This document shows, one piece after another, positions 51,566-59,725 of a stretch of DNA of 64,000 nucleotides. The notes under the pieces were generated by a model. The model saw nothing but the letters and a program-made list of their open reading frames with translations, searched no databases and was not told the origin of the DNA. This DNA is from an uncultured Clostridia bacterium (GTDB taxonomy: Bacteria > Bacillota > Clostridia > Oscillospirales > Ruminococcaceae), in contig CANRFM010000005.1 in assembly GCA_947629905.1 (NCBI GenBank), positions 43,124 to 107,123 on the forward strand, read 5' to 3'. Every line of letters begins with the position of its first letter. The stretch's first letter is position 1. The position numbers and the translations under genes are program-made.

Positions 51566-52672
51566 GAAGAATCAGAGACTGACCATGTCGAGCTGTTCAT
51601 TGAACAAAAGACTCTGACTGCCTCAGAGGCAGCAGGGCAGACTGTCACACTGGATGTGTATCTGAATGCACCGGGACTGACAGGCATTATAATGACGCTG
51701 CAATATGATGAACGTCTGAAAGATGTGGAATTAAATGGACTGGATTCGTACCTGTATTTAACATCTATGATTCGAAACAGTGATAACTTTGCAGAGTTAG
51801 CATGGGCAGCGGCTGACCCGCACGTGTTTGATGAAACGATACCGATATTGAGGATAACTGCTACACTGCCGGAGGATGTGCAGCCGGGGGATGAATTTCG
51901 TGTGGAATACCTGCCGGTAGGACCCACTGGTATAAGTAGTGTGTGGCATGATACCACAACAGGTGCGCAATACGAAGACAGTATGACCTATACCAATGGC
52001 GGAATCATAATTGCAGAGGATGACGAACCGGATACAGAAGATCCTGCTTTCCCGTGGCTGTCCATTGAGGAGATGACCTTGACAGCATCACAGGCAGCAG
52101 GGCAGACGGTTACACTCGATGTGTACCTGAAGTCGCCGGGACTGACGGGCTTTACCATGTTGCTGCAATATGATGAACGTCTGAAAGATGCTAAAATAAA
52201 AACGTTAATGGCACTGCGACCTTCACCTGTTTTTTCGTGCCCTGATAACTATATGGGGCTTGCATGGGCGAGGTCATCCAGTGATGCACTAAAATTTGAT
52301 GGAGCGATTTTAAGGCTGACGGTTACACTGCCGGAGGATGTGCAGCCGGGGGATGAATTTCGTGTGGAATACTTGCCGGTAGGACCCAGCGGTAAAAATT
52401 GCGAGTGGCATGATACTACAACAAATACGAAATACGAGTATAGTATGACCTATACCAATGGCGGTATTACGATCATTCCGGACGGGGAAGCCGTTGCCGG
52501 TGACCTGAACAATGACGGCACACTGGAGCTGAATGACATGGTATTGCTGCAGCGGTATGCGCTTGCTGCCAAGCAGCTCACTGCAAAACAGCTTGACATG
52601 GCAGACCTCAACAATGACGGCGTGTGCGATGTATACGACCTTGCCCTTATGAAATATGCGCTTCTGTCCTGA
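50996..52672 (+). CDS. Three-cohesin scaffoldin with dockerin
   Basis: 558 aa. A signal peptide (1-37) is followed by three cohesin-like modules (about 40-190, 198-345, 355-495), each with QTVTLDVxL, a central LxYDExL and LPEDVQPGDEFxVEYLPV. The C-terminus (about 501-558) is a dockerin: GDLNNDGTLELNDMVLLQRY and ADLNNDGVCDVYDLALMKY. Cohesins bind dockerins of enzymes such as the GH9 in this window, and its own dockerin would attach it to another scaffold, so it is probably an adaptor scaffoldin. AAAGGGGG precedes the start. Module ligand specificity cannot be read directly. Confidence 0.88.
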   Translation: MNVKKWMAGFMAVFFAVMSLALPLPGTITAPLLEAAASDTYPELSIEQKTLTVSEAAGQTVTLDVHLNSPSLTRFLLMLHYDESLQDVEIESVMEQLPGEYTAFSENHHGSDNYQTFLWKSTGERSFDEVILRMTFTLPEDVQPGDEFPVEYLPVSPLTGDVCEWNNTWSDMQYADSLLYLNGGIQIVEDEESETDHVELFIEQKTLTASEAAGQTVTLDVYLNAPGLTGIIMTLQYDERLKDVELNGLDSYLYLTSMIRNSDNFAELAWAAADPHVFDETIPILRITATLPEDVQPGDEFRVEYLPVGPTGISSVWHDTTTGAQYEDSMTYTNGGIIIAEDDEPDTEDPAFPWLSIEEMTLTASQAAGQTVTLDVYLKSPGLTGFTMLLQYDERLKDAKIKTLMALRPSPVFSCPDNYMGLAWARSSSDALKFDGAILRLTVTLPEDVQPGDEFRVEYLPVGPSGKNCEWHDTTTNTKYEYSMTYTNGGITIIPDGEAVAGDLNNDGTLELNDMVLLQRYALAAKQLTAKQLDMADLNNDGVCDVYDLALMKYALLS

Positions 52673-52719
52673 AATGCACATAAGGTAAAAAGATCTTTAC
52701 AAGGTAAAAGGTGATCTTT

Positions 52720-53289
52720 ATGAATGTAAAAAAATGGATGGCTGGGCTCATGGTGGCATTTCTTGCGGTTCTGTCTCTTGCATTGCCATTGCCCGGAACA
52801 AGCACTGCGCCTCTGCTGGAGGCGGCAGCTTCTGATACGTATCCGGAACTGTCCATTGAACAAAAAACTCTGACTGTCTCAGAGGCAGCAGGGCAGACTG
52901 TCACGCTGGATGTGCATCTGAACTCACCGTCTCTGACACGGTTTCTGCTCATGCTGCACTATGATGAAAGCCTGCAGGATGTTGAAATAGAATCGGTGAT
53001 GGAGCAGCTCCCGGGAGAATACACAGCTTTTTCGGAAAATCACCATGGCAGTGATAACTATCAGACATTCTTATGGAAGAGCACAGGAGAGCGCAGCTTC
53101 GATGAAGTGATCTTAAGAATGACTTTTACATTGCCGGAGGACGTGCAGCCGGGGGATGAATTTCCTGTGGAATACTTACCGGTATCTCCGCTTACCGGAG
53201 ACGTGTGCGAGTGGAACAACACTTGGAGCGATATGCAGTATGCGGATAGCTTACTCTATCTCAACGGTGGTATCCAGATCGTAGAGGAT
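52720..53289 (+). repeat. Duplicated segment, copy 2 (signal peptide plus cohesin)
   Basis: Second copy of the segment at 50996-51565 (offset 1724). It now heads a gene whose remaining part is unrelated to the first scaffoldin, showing domain shuffling. Confidence 0.9.
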
Positions 53290-54423
53290 CAGTCTGCATC
53301 CGGCACGTGCGGAGAGAATTTGACATGGGAATTTGACAATGCTACCGGAACGCTGACAATCAGCGGGACAGGGGAGATGGATGATTATTTTTACAATAGC
53401 AGTAGTCCGTGGAATGGATTGGAGATCACTTCTGCGGTGATCGAGGATGGTGTGACAAGTATCGGATATTATGCATTTTATAAATGTGAATTCCTGACCT
53501 CAGTGACGATTCCGGAAAGCGTGACAGGTATCGGAGATTATGCATTTAAATACTGTAAAGCCCTGCCCTCAGTGACGATACCAGATAGCGTGACAGGTAT
53601 CGGAGATTATGCATTTGAATACTGTAAAGCCCTGCCCTTAGTGACGATACCAGATAGCGTGACAAGCATCGGAGATTATGCATTTTGTAAATGTGAATCC
53701 CTAACTTCCGTGACGATTCCGGAAAGCGTGATGATTATTGGAAGGCGTGCTTTTTACGGCACACCGTGGCTCGAAGAAAAGTTTGAAGAAAACCCATTAT
53801 GGATCTACAAAAACAGTCTGATTGATGTGGACATAAATTTTGAGGGTGAATGCATTATACCAGAAGGTGTGACAAGCATCGGAGCAGGGGCATTTACGAG
53901 CTGTGCATCCCTGACTTCCGTGACGATCCCGGACAGCGTGACAAGTATCGGAGATGCTGCCTTTTATGGCTGTGAATCCCTGACTTCCGTGACGATCCCG
54001 GACAGTGTGACAAGTATTAAATATGGCGCATTTGAGTATTGTTCATCCCTGACTTCCGTGACGATTTTAGATCCAGACTGTGAGATATGTGATAGTGCAT
54101 CCACAATTTGCAATGACTATGATGGAGATTATTTTTTCACCGGCACGATCTACGGTTACGAAAATTCCACCGCACAGGCATATGCGGAGAAGTACGGCTA
54201 TGCATTCACGAGCATAGGTGCTGCCCCCGAACCGACCACAGCCCCCGGTGATCTGGACGGAGACGGCTGCATTACGATCTTTGACTTGGGCTTGATGAAG
54301 AACGGCGTGAAGAATGGCTTTGCTACCGCCAGCATGATGATAACTGCCGATGTAGACCAGAACGGTATCATAGAGGAGGAGGATGTCAGGCTGCTGCAAG
54401 CATTCCTGCTGGGCAGGAAATAG
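52720..54423 (+). CDS. Cohesin-BspA leucine-rich repeat-dockerin protein
   Basis: 567 aa from MNVKKWMAGL; AAGGTGA sits before the ATG and an in-frame GTG three codons earlier is less likely. A signal peptide and one cohesin (about 40-190) are followed by BspA-type leucine-rich repeats (LRR_5, about 200-500; repeated SLTSVTIPDSVTSIGDYAF units) and a C-terminal dockerin (about 512-567: GDLDGDGCITIFDLGLMK and ADVDQNGIIEEEDVRLLQAF). BspA repeats bind proteins or surfaces, so this could be an adhesive or targeting component that both carries and docks to cellulosome parts. It follows the scaffoldin gene by 47 bases without a terminator. Confidence 0.88.
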   Translation: MNVKKWMAGLMVAFLAVLSLALPLPGTSTAPLLEAAASDTYPELSIEQKTLTVSEAAGQTVTLDVHLNSPSLTRFLLMLHYDESLQDVEIESVMEQLPGEYTAFSENHHGSDNYQTFLWKSTGERSFDEVILRMTFTLPEDVQPGDEFPVEYLPVSPLTGDVCEWNNTWSDMQYADSLLYLNGGIQIVEDQSASGTCGENLTWEFDNATGTLTISGTGEMDDYFYNSSSPWNGLEITSAVIEDGVTSIGYYAFYKCEFLTSVTIPESVTGIGDYAFKYCKALPSVTIPDSVTGIGDYAFEYCKALPLVTIPDSVTSIGDYAFCKCESLTSVTIPESVMIIGRRAFYGTPWLEEKFEENPLWIYKNSLIDVDINFEGECIIPEGVTSIGAGAFTSCASLTSVTIPDSVTSIGDAAFYGCESLTSVTIPDSVTSIKYGAFEYCSSLTSVTILDPDCEICDSASTICNDYDGDYFFTGTIYGYENSTAQAYAEKYGYAFTSIGAAPEPTTAPGDLDGDGCITIFDLGLMKNGVKNGFATASMMITADVDQNGIIEEEDVRLLQAFLLGRK

Positions 54424-54444
54424 AAACAATTTTTCTGCAATGCA

Positions 54445-54473
54445 TTGACTTGAACCAGATTATGTGCTACAAT
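54445..54473 (+). promoter_or_regulatory. Promoter of the CPBP protease gene
   Basis: -35 TTGACT (54445-54450), 17-bp spacer, extended -10 TGC-TACAAT (54468-54473). Confidence 0.75.
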
Positions 54474-54526
54474 AGAAACAGGCAGAAAATGCCGCTCCAT
54501 TCTGTTTCAGACCAAAGGAGACCATT

Positions 54527-55729
54527 ATGAACGAAGAAAACCCCATTTTCACTTCGGAACAGTTCCGGGCGCAAGCGGCAGAACTCAGTCAGGCAGTCGC
54601 AGAGCTGAAACGCCGGGACGAACAGTGCCCCGACCCGCACGACCCGTTTGACAACCCGACAGAGTTCCGGGACTATACCTGCGACTATGGCGAAATTGTG
54701 CCGCAGATACGCATCCCCGGCTGCCGCATTCCCCTCACCCCCAACAAAAAGGAAAAAAGCCGCATCTGCCGCTTTCAGAACATTGTCGGCGGTGTGCTGA
54801 CGGGGCATGCGATCGTTTCCAACGTGCTGTTTATGATCCTTATGGAGCTTTTTATTTTGGGGGTCGGCATGGTTGACCGCAGTGCCGGGGAATTGCCGTC
54901 AAACTATGGGGACATCGCAATAGACTATCTCTACACCTCGTCCGCTGCCACCGCCCTGACGCTGCTGGTGTTCGGGCTATGCAATTTTTTGGCAGCATGG
55001 TTGGGGTGCAAAGCGACGAAAATTCCCATTTCTTCCCTGTTTCAGACCAGAAATTTTACAGCCGGAAAAGCGCTCACCTACATCTGCATTGCCCTGTTTC
55101 TCCAGACGGCAATGGCATATGCGGCAGACTGGCTTTCCATCCTGCTCGAAGGGGTCGGTATTTCGCTCTACGAAGCGGATTTCTCGACTGCCCCGGAAAT
55201 CAAGAGCACGGCGGTTTCCTTGGTGTACAGTGTTCTGGTCGCTCCGGTCACGGAAGAATTGCTGATGCGTGGTTTCGTCCTGAAAAATCTCTCCCGCACC
55301 GGGCAGCGGTTCGGCATTATTATGAGTGCTTTCCTGTTCGGTATCTGGCATGAGAACATTGCACAGTTTCTGCTCGCATTTGCGGCGGGGTGTTTCTTCG
55401 GCTATCTCACTGTCAAGCACAATTCCATTATTCCTGCCATTATCTGCCATATGGCAGTCAACGGCTTTGCAGAGCTGTACACGATTCTTGACACCTTTCA
55501 GCTTGGCTTTGCTTATGAACTGGCGGATATTATGTATGGGCTTGCGGTATGGGCAGGACTGGTGCTGCTGATCATCCTGTTCTTCCGGGAAAGGATGCCG
55601 CAGAGCACACCGCATCAGACAGAACGCTGTCTGCGCATGACACTGCGCTCCCCGATGATGCTGGTTGTCATGATCATTCACATCGGGGCAATGGTTATGC
55701 TGATCTTTCAGGAGTCTGGTATAGTATAA
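54527..55729 (+). CDS. CPBP-family intramembrane metalloprotease
   Basis: 400 aa. A soluble N-terminus (1-85) precedes about eight hydrophobic helices. The CPBP (CAAX/Abi) motifs are present: APVTEELLMRGFVL (EExxxR), SAFLFGIWHEN (FxxxH) and ICHMAVNGFAEL (HxxxN). Such proteins cleave lipid-modified or membrane peptides, and often provide self-immunity to bacteriocins. No bacteriocin gene is adjacent. The gene has its own promoter and AAAGGAG. Beyond its stop begins the large inverted repeat. Confidence 0.9.
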   Translation: MNEENPIFTSEQFRAQAAELSQAVAELKRRDEQCPDPHDPFDNPTEFRDYTCDYGEIVPQIRIPGCRIPLTPNKKEKSRICRFQNIVGGVLTGHAIVSNVLFMILMELFILGVGMVDRSAGELPSNYGDIAIDYLYTSSAATALTLLVFGLCNFLAAWLGCKATKIPISSLFQTRNFTAGKALTYICIALFLQTAMAYAADWLSILLEGVGISLYEADFSTAPEIKSTAVSLVYSVLVAPVTEELLMRGFVLKNLSRTGQRFGIIMSAFLFGIWHENIAQFLLAFAAGCFFGYLTVKHNSIIPAIICHMAVNGFAELYTILDTFQLGFAYELADIMYGLAVWAGLVLLIILFFRERMPQSTPHQTERCLRMTLRSPMMLVVMIIHIGAMVMLIFQESGIV

Positions 55730-55842
55730 GCAGCGTGACACCGCACCGGTTTTTGACCCCTCTGTCACTTCGTGACATCTCCCCTTACAGGGGAGACTTT
55801 GCCCGACCGAAAATGCAAAAAAGGGGGTGTGAACCAGATTCA

Positions 55843-56206
55843 GCAGCGTGACGCTGCACCCGATTTGCCTCCCAATGCGCCTGACGGCGCAAAGGTCGGC
55901 TTGCTCGGTTGGTAGTGTAATTTAGATGGATCAAGGGTGTGAACCAGATTCACACCCTTTTCTTACGGTATGAATGGCACATGATCGATACGCCCTGACG
56001 TATGGTATACGCCACCACCATACGCCTGTTTTGGCTATTTATAGCCATTCATACGCCCATACGCCATTTTTTCATGTTGTCCTTATATAGTATACTATAC
56101 GTGTAGTGCACACCCTTGGCACACCATCCGTACACGCTTGTTTTGGCTATGTATAGGCTTTACACACCTACACGCCTTTTTTCTTTGTTGCTATTATATA
56201 TATATT
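55843..56206. repeat. Left inner arm of the inverted repeat
   Basis: Positions pair with the right arm so that coordinates sum to 112669 from 55843 to about 56088. The first 223 bases (to 56065) match with one mismatch; the next about 140 diverge but keep pattern. It contains a REP-like copy (55843-55912), a hairpin AAGGGTGTGAA/TTCACACCCTT (55933-55959), five TACGCC motifs (55989-56065), the palindrome TGGCTATTTATAGCCA (56032-56047), and a second 55-bp unit at 56129-56183. Confidence 0.9.
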
Positions 56207-56463
56207 ATATTATACCATATTTTTCCATTCCTGCAAATCCAATACAATATCTGTTTTTCTATGATAACATAGAATGAATATTTTTTATATCTGATTTCAA
56301 TAGAAAAAAGTATAAAACTGCTGAAATGACAGTTTCACAATACCTGAAAGGGGGTCGCATTTCACGACTCCCTTTGACGGAATACAAAACAGTATCCAGT
56401 TTTCACAAAACGTTAAATGTCAAATTTTGTAAGAAAAAATGAAAGATACATATATAATTATAT

Positions 56464-56826
56464 AATATATATATATAGCAACAAAGAAAAAAGGTGTGTG
56501 GGTGTGTATTTGGCTATATTAAGCCATTTAGGGTGCGTGGTAAGGTGCGTGCAGGGTGCGTACTGCACGTGTGGCAGAAATATAAGGACAACCTGCTTTT
56601 TAGGCGTATGGGCGTATGAATGGCTATAAATAGCCAAAACAGGCGTGTGGTGGTGGCGTATACCATACGTCAGGGCGTATCGATCATGTGCCATTCATAC
56701 CGTAAGAAAAGGGTGTGAATCTGGTTCACACCCTTGATCCATCTAAATTACACTACCAACCGAGCAAGCCGACCTTTGCGCCGTCAGGCGCATTGGGAGG
56801 CAAATCGGGTGCAGCGTCACGCTGCC
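56464..56826. repeat. Right inner arm of the inverted repeat
   Basis: Inverted copy of the left arm, with units at 56487-56541 and 56596-56650 around the palindromes GGCTATATTAAGCC (imperfect) and TGGCTATAAATAGCCA (56622-56637). It ends in a REP-like copy (56764-56826); another partial copy lies at 56894-56946, beside the decarboxylase gene. An ORF across this arm (56417-56629) is rejected as non-coding. Confidence 0.9.
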
Positions 56827-56957
56827 CTTTGTGCCGCATCCGCCACTGTCTCCCCTTTCAGGGTAGATGTCACGAAGTGACAGAGGGGTCAAAACGGGTG
56901 CAGCGTCACGCTGCCCTTTGCCGCCTGCCGGTGGGAGGCACAACGGGAGCGCAGACT

Positions 56958-58292
56958 CTACGCCAGAATGCTCACCGTTTCCAGCTCGTAAAAGTTCATC
57001 ATCTCTGCCCATTCTGCCGTGATGCGTTCCCCGCTCACAAGCAGGGGCACTGCCGGGGGACAGGGCACTTGTACAGCCCCGCAAATGCACCCCACTGCTT
57101 CCCGGAGCGGTACAGTCCTCTGCGGCGCAAGGGCAGCTTCCCGGAGCGGTATGACCTGTTCCGGGGGCGCAGGGAGAGGGGGCAGCTCTGCCGCCGGGTA
57201 GGCTTCACAACGGCGGAGAGCTTCCTCCAACCGGCAGAACTCCTCCTCCCCCATCAACCCCGAAAGCAGCAGGACAAGGCAAGTCCTGTCCGCATATTCG
57301 CACTCGATACCCGCTGCCCGCAACCTGTCCGCAAGCCGGATACCGTCCGCCGCTATGCTGAGATGCAGCGGGTCATCCCCGATAAACCGGAAGCCTTTCA
57401 GCCGCTCCCGGAGTACCTCCGCACGGGCAGCGGCTCGCTGTATGGCTTCCCGTCCGCTGCCATGTGCGATATAGTGTACTGCCGCTTCGATAGACTGTAA
57501 AATCACGTAAGAGGGGCTTGTCGAGCCGAAGAGCTGCATATGCTGCTTCATTGCCGGGGCGGCAGGTTTTCGGGTGTGGAGTATGGCAGCCCCGGTCAGG
57601 GACGGGAGCATTTTATGCAGGGAATCGCAGCAGTAATCAGCCCCCAATGCCATCGGGTGACGGTTTTCTTGGAGAAAGGCAAGGTGCGCCCCGTGGGCAT
57701 TGTCCACCAGCAAGGGCGCATTATACTGCCGACACAGCGCCGCAAGCCCGGCAATATCCCAACATTTCCCGGTATAGTCGGGCGATGTCACATACACGCA
57801 GCAGGGCGTTCCGGAATGCGCCCGGAGGGCAGCTTCCACGTCCGGCAGGGCATAGTCCCCCATGATCAGCCCGCCGCTGACCGGGAACACCCACTCTACG
57901 GGAAGCCCCAACAGTACACAGGCATTCAGGAAAGCCCGGTGCACCGTCCTTGCGGCGATGACCGTCCGCCCCTGCGCCCGCATTTCCGCTAACATGGCTT
58001 GGATGCAGAGGGTCGAGCCTCCTGCGCTGAAACAGGCATCCCCGCTCCCCCACAGGGCTGCCGCCTGTTGTTCGCTTTCCCGGAGGATGCCGCTTGCCTC
58101 AAACAGGCTGTCCGCACCGTGTATCTCCGTAATATCCCATGCACTGACATCCCCCAACCCATAGGGCAGGGGCTTTCCGTGGTGTCCCGGCATATGGCAG
58201 CGGAGATAGTTTGCCTTCCGGTAGTCCTCTAAAAAGCCTGTAATTGGCATTTTTTCGGGAAAAGGCATGGATGCTGAAAAAATTTTTTTCAT
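56958..58292 (-). CDS. Orn/Lys/Arg decarboxylase family protein
   Basis: 444 aa if started at MKKIFSASMPF. Fold type I PLP motifs are clear: CHMPGHHGKPLPYG (about 31-44), DITEIHGADSLFEASGIL, ACFSAGGSTLCIQAML, LVDNAHGAHLAF, and the PLP lysine in SLHKMLPSLTGAA. These short YaaO/SpeA-type enzymes decarboxylate arginine, ornithine or lysine, giving polyamine precursors. The start is uncertain because no strong ribosome site is visible; MPITGFLEDYRK at 58250 would also give a normal length. The substrate cannot be told. Confidence 0.87.
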   Translation of the reverse strand: MKKIFSASMPFPEKMPITGFLEDYRKANYLRCHMPGHHGKPLPYGLGDVSAWDITEIHGADSLFEASGILRESEQQAAALWGSGDACFSAGGSTLCIQAMLAEMRAQGRTVIAARTVHRAFLNACVLLGLPVEWVFPVSGGLIMGDYALPDVEAALRAHSGTPCCVYVTSPDYTGKCWDIAGLAALCRQYNAPLLVDNAHGAHLAFLQENRHPMALGADYCCDSLHKMLPSLTGAAILHTRKPAAPAMKQHMQLFGSTSPSYVILQSIEAAVHYIAHGSGREAIQRAAARAEVLRERLKGFRFIGDDPLHLSIAADGIRLADRLRAAGIECEYADRTCLVLLLSGLMGEEEFCRLEEALRRCEAYPAAELPPLPAPPEQVIPLREAALAPQRTVPLREAVGCICGAVQVPCPPAVPLLVSGERITAEWAEMMNFYELETVSILA

Positions 58293-58309
58293 TTTTTTGT
58301 CAAACCCCC

Positions 58310-58338
58310 TTGACAAACGGATTTTTTTGATGTAGAAT
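58310..58338 (+). promoter_or_regulatory. Promoter of the sigma-factor gene pair
   Basis: -35 TTGACA (58310-58315), 17-bp spacer, -10 TAGAAT (58333-58338). It overlaps the start region of the divergent decarboxylase gene. Confidence 0.75.
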
Positions 58339-58458
58339 AGTAGATAGAACATTTGTTCTGTGTATGCTTTCCCGCTTGCAGAACAGTGTTCCTATTTTCC
58401 ACTCGAAGAAGAACAAACGTTTCGTCATGAATACTGCACCGCAAAAGGAGGTACAACC

Positions 58459-58974
58459 ATGCAGGAACTGATTCAAGCATACGAAAAGAGCAGGGCGCTC
58501 GTCCTGCGCCGTGTTCAGGAACTGACCGCACAGCTGCGGAACGGACATCTGCGCAACAAGGAGCGGGATGCCCTGTGCGCCCGGCGGGCATTGCTCTGGG
58601 AGGAGAGTGCCGATCTGACACGTATACTCCGGACACTGTATGCGCACATAGAGGAGGCAGATACGCATGAGGGAAAAAGTGGCAGCAGACCTGATGGAGT
58701 TCGACAGGGAGTTTCTTGCGGAGATCAGCGGCGAAAGCAGCACAAACCGGGAACGCCTCAACATTGTATGCCGGGCGCTGAAGCAAGCGATCCGGACAGA
58801 CCTGACACCACGGCAGAGAGAGGTACTGCTGCTGTATTATCAGGAGGAGATGAAAATGTATCAGATCGCCGCCCTGCTCAGCAGAGACCCGTCCACGATC
58901 TCCCGCACCATCACCCGGGCAAAGGCTCGGCTCAAGAAAAGTCTGCGCTTTTACATGGAGTTTCTCAACTGTAA
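58459..58974 (+). CDS. Small helical protein overlapping the sigma-factor gene (frame possibly shifted)
   Basis: Begins MQELIQAYEKSRALVLRRVQ after AAAGGAGG. The first 70 residues are a well-formed helical protein, resembling the small ORFs that precede sigma factors in conjugative elements (ends TRILRTLYAHIEEAD). The frame then stays open to 58974, fully inside the sigma gene in another frame, where the translation looks like non-coding sequence. A one-base shift near 58660 would place a TGA at 58668-58670, giving the usual ATGA coupling with the sigma start. So the true end is probably near 58670. Confidence 0.45.
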   Translation: MQELIQAYEKSRALVLRRVQELTAQLRNGHLRNKERDALCARRALLWEESADLTRILRTLYAHIEEADTHEGKSGSRPDGVRQGVSCGDQRRKQHKPGTPQHCMPGAEASDPDRPDTTAERGTAAVLSGGDENVSDRRPAQQRPVHDLPHHHPGKGSAQEKSALLHGVSQL

Positions 58975-58981
58975 ATTCTGA
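58667..58981 (+). CDS. Sigma-70 region 4-type regulator
   Basis: 104 aa starting MREKVAADLMEF with GAGGAGG nine bases upstream. The C-terminal half is a region-4 helix-turn-helix: LTPRQREVLLLYYQEEMKMY then QIAALLSRDPSTISRTITRAK. Region 2 is missing, so it is either an accessory, mobile-element type sigma or a DNA-binding regulator with a sigma-like HTH. It pairs with the small helical ORF before it. A GCAAGAAGC/GCTTCTTGC stem (59001-59046) follows as a possible terminator. Confidence 0.8.
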   Translation: MREKVAADLMEFDREFLAEISGESSTNRERLNIVCRALKQAIRTDLTPRQREVLLLYYQEEMKMYQIAALLSRDPSTISRTITRAKARLKKSLRFYMEFLNCKF

Positions 58982-59053
58982 ACCGAAAAGCAAAAGCAAG
59001 AAGCGGAGAAACGGCAGACTGCTCCGCACGTTCTTTCTGCTTCTTGCTTCCTC

Positions 59054-59128
59054 TGGTTGGGACAGCTGGACTCGAACCAGCGACTGACGGAGTCAAAGTC
59101 CGTTGCCTTACCACTTGGCTATGCCCCA
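59054..59128 (-). tRNA. tRNA-Gln (anticodon UUG)
   Basis: Reads TGGGGCATAGCCAAGTGGTA on the minus strand, with acceptor pairs TGGGGCA/TGTCCCA, anticodon stem CGGAC(TTTGA)CTCCG holding TTG, a T-arm GCTGGTTCGAGTCCAGC, discriminator A and an encoded CCA (59056-59054). Confidence 0.97.
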
Positions 59129-59138
59129 GTCCTTTTAT

Positions 59139-59167
59139 AGTATACCATAGAAATCCGGATTTGTCAA
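59139..59167 (-). promoter_or_regulatory. tRNA-Gln promoter
   Basis: -35 TTGACA (59167-59162), 17-bp spacer, -10 TATACT (59144-59139). Confidence 0.85.
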
Positions 59168-59319
59168 GCACGTCTTTTTCGCCGCCGCATACCATGGAAA
59201 CAGGAAGTAAAAAAGCGGCAGGTGCATAATTTCAGCCCGCCGTGCCATACTACCAACAAGGAAACCAGAAAATCAAGGGTTCCCCGCAAGCCGGAGAACC
59301 GGAAAGAAGGAGTGTTCGT

Positions 59320-59664
59320 ATGTCCGTAAAACGTGGAGAGATCTATTATGCTGACCTGAGCCCTGTTGTTGGTTCGGAGCAAGGCGGCATCCGCCCGGTA
59401 CTTATTGTACAGAACGATGTGGGAAACCGCCACAGTCCGACCGTCATTGCCGCTGCCATTACCAGCCGTCTTGACAAGGCAAAGCTCCCGACGCATATTT
59501 CACTGAATGCGTCCTCGTGCGGCTTGCAGCGGGACAGTATCGTCCTGCTCGAACAGATCCGCACCATCGACAAGAAACGGCTCAAGGATAAAATGGGTTC
59601 GCTCGACCACAATGCCATGGATCAGGTAGACAATGCCCTGTCTATCAGTTTCGGGTTACAATAG
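59320..59664 (+). CDS. MazF/NdoA-family mRNA interferase
   Basis: 114 aa from [26 protein letters not shown] seven bases upstream. The fold and active-site blocks of MazF/PemK are present: [15 protein letters not shown] and [11 protein letters not shown], then LPTHISL and [19 protein letters not shown]. These are sequence-specific single-strand RNases held in check by a partner antitoxin, which in Firmicutes is normally encoded directly upstream. No antitoxin ORF exists between the tRNA gene and this start. A strong terminator follows, so it is a one-gene unit. Confidence 0.93.
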   Translation: MSVKRGEIYYADLSPVVGSEQGGIRPVLIVQNDVGNRHSPTVIAAAITSRLDKAKLPTHISLNASSCGLQRDSIVLLEQIRTIDKKRLKDKMGSLDHNAMDQVDNALSISFGLQ

Positions 59665-59670
59665 TACTTT

Positions 59671-59697
59671 CCCCTCCTGCCTGTGCGGGAGGGGTTT
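59671..59697 (+). terminator. Terminator of the MazF gene
   Basis: CCCCTCCTGC (59671-59680) pairs with GCGGGAGGGG (59685-59694), tetraloop CTGT, then TTT. Confidence 0.85.
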
Positions 59698-59725
59698 CCT
59701 GTTGAAAAGTAACAAAAAAAGGGAG

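Larger units (their letters stand above)
55730..56918. repeat. Nested inverted-repeat element (about 1.19 kb, non-coding)
   Basis: Outer arms 55730-55791 and 56856-56918 share TTTTGACCCCTCTGTCACTT and the nearby GTGACATCT-n-CCCT block. Inner arms 55843-56206 and 56464-56826 are long inverted repeats. The AT-rich centre (56207-56463) has no counterpart and includes a hairpin AAAGGG(G)GTCG/CGAC(T)CCCTTT (56347-56374). No ORF has coding character. Base composition is lower in GC than the flanks. Confidence 0.85.

Noticed and set aside
56417..56629. 70-residue ORF in the right arm of the inverted repeat
   Set aside because: Its translation follows iteron and AT repeats, has no ribosome site, and the matching left arm has no equivalent frame.
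55843..56826. CRISPR array or tandem-repeat array
   Set aside because: Repeats are inverted and nested, spacers are not regular, and no cas gene is present.
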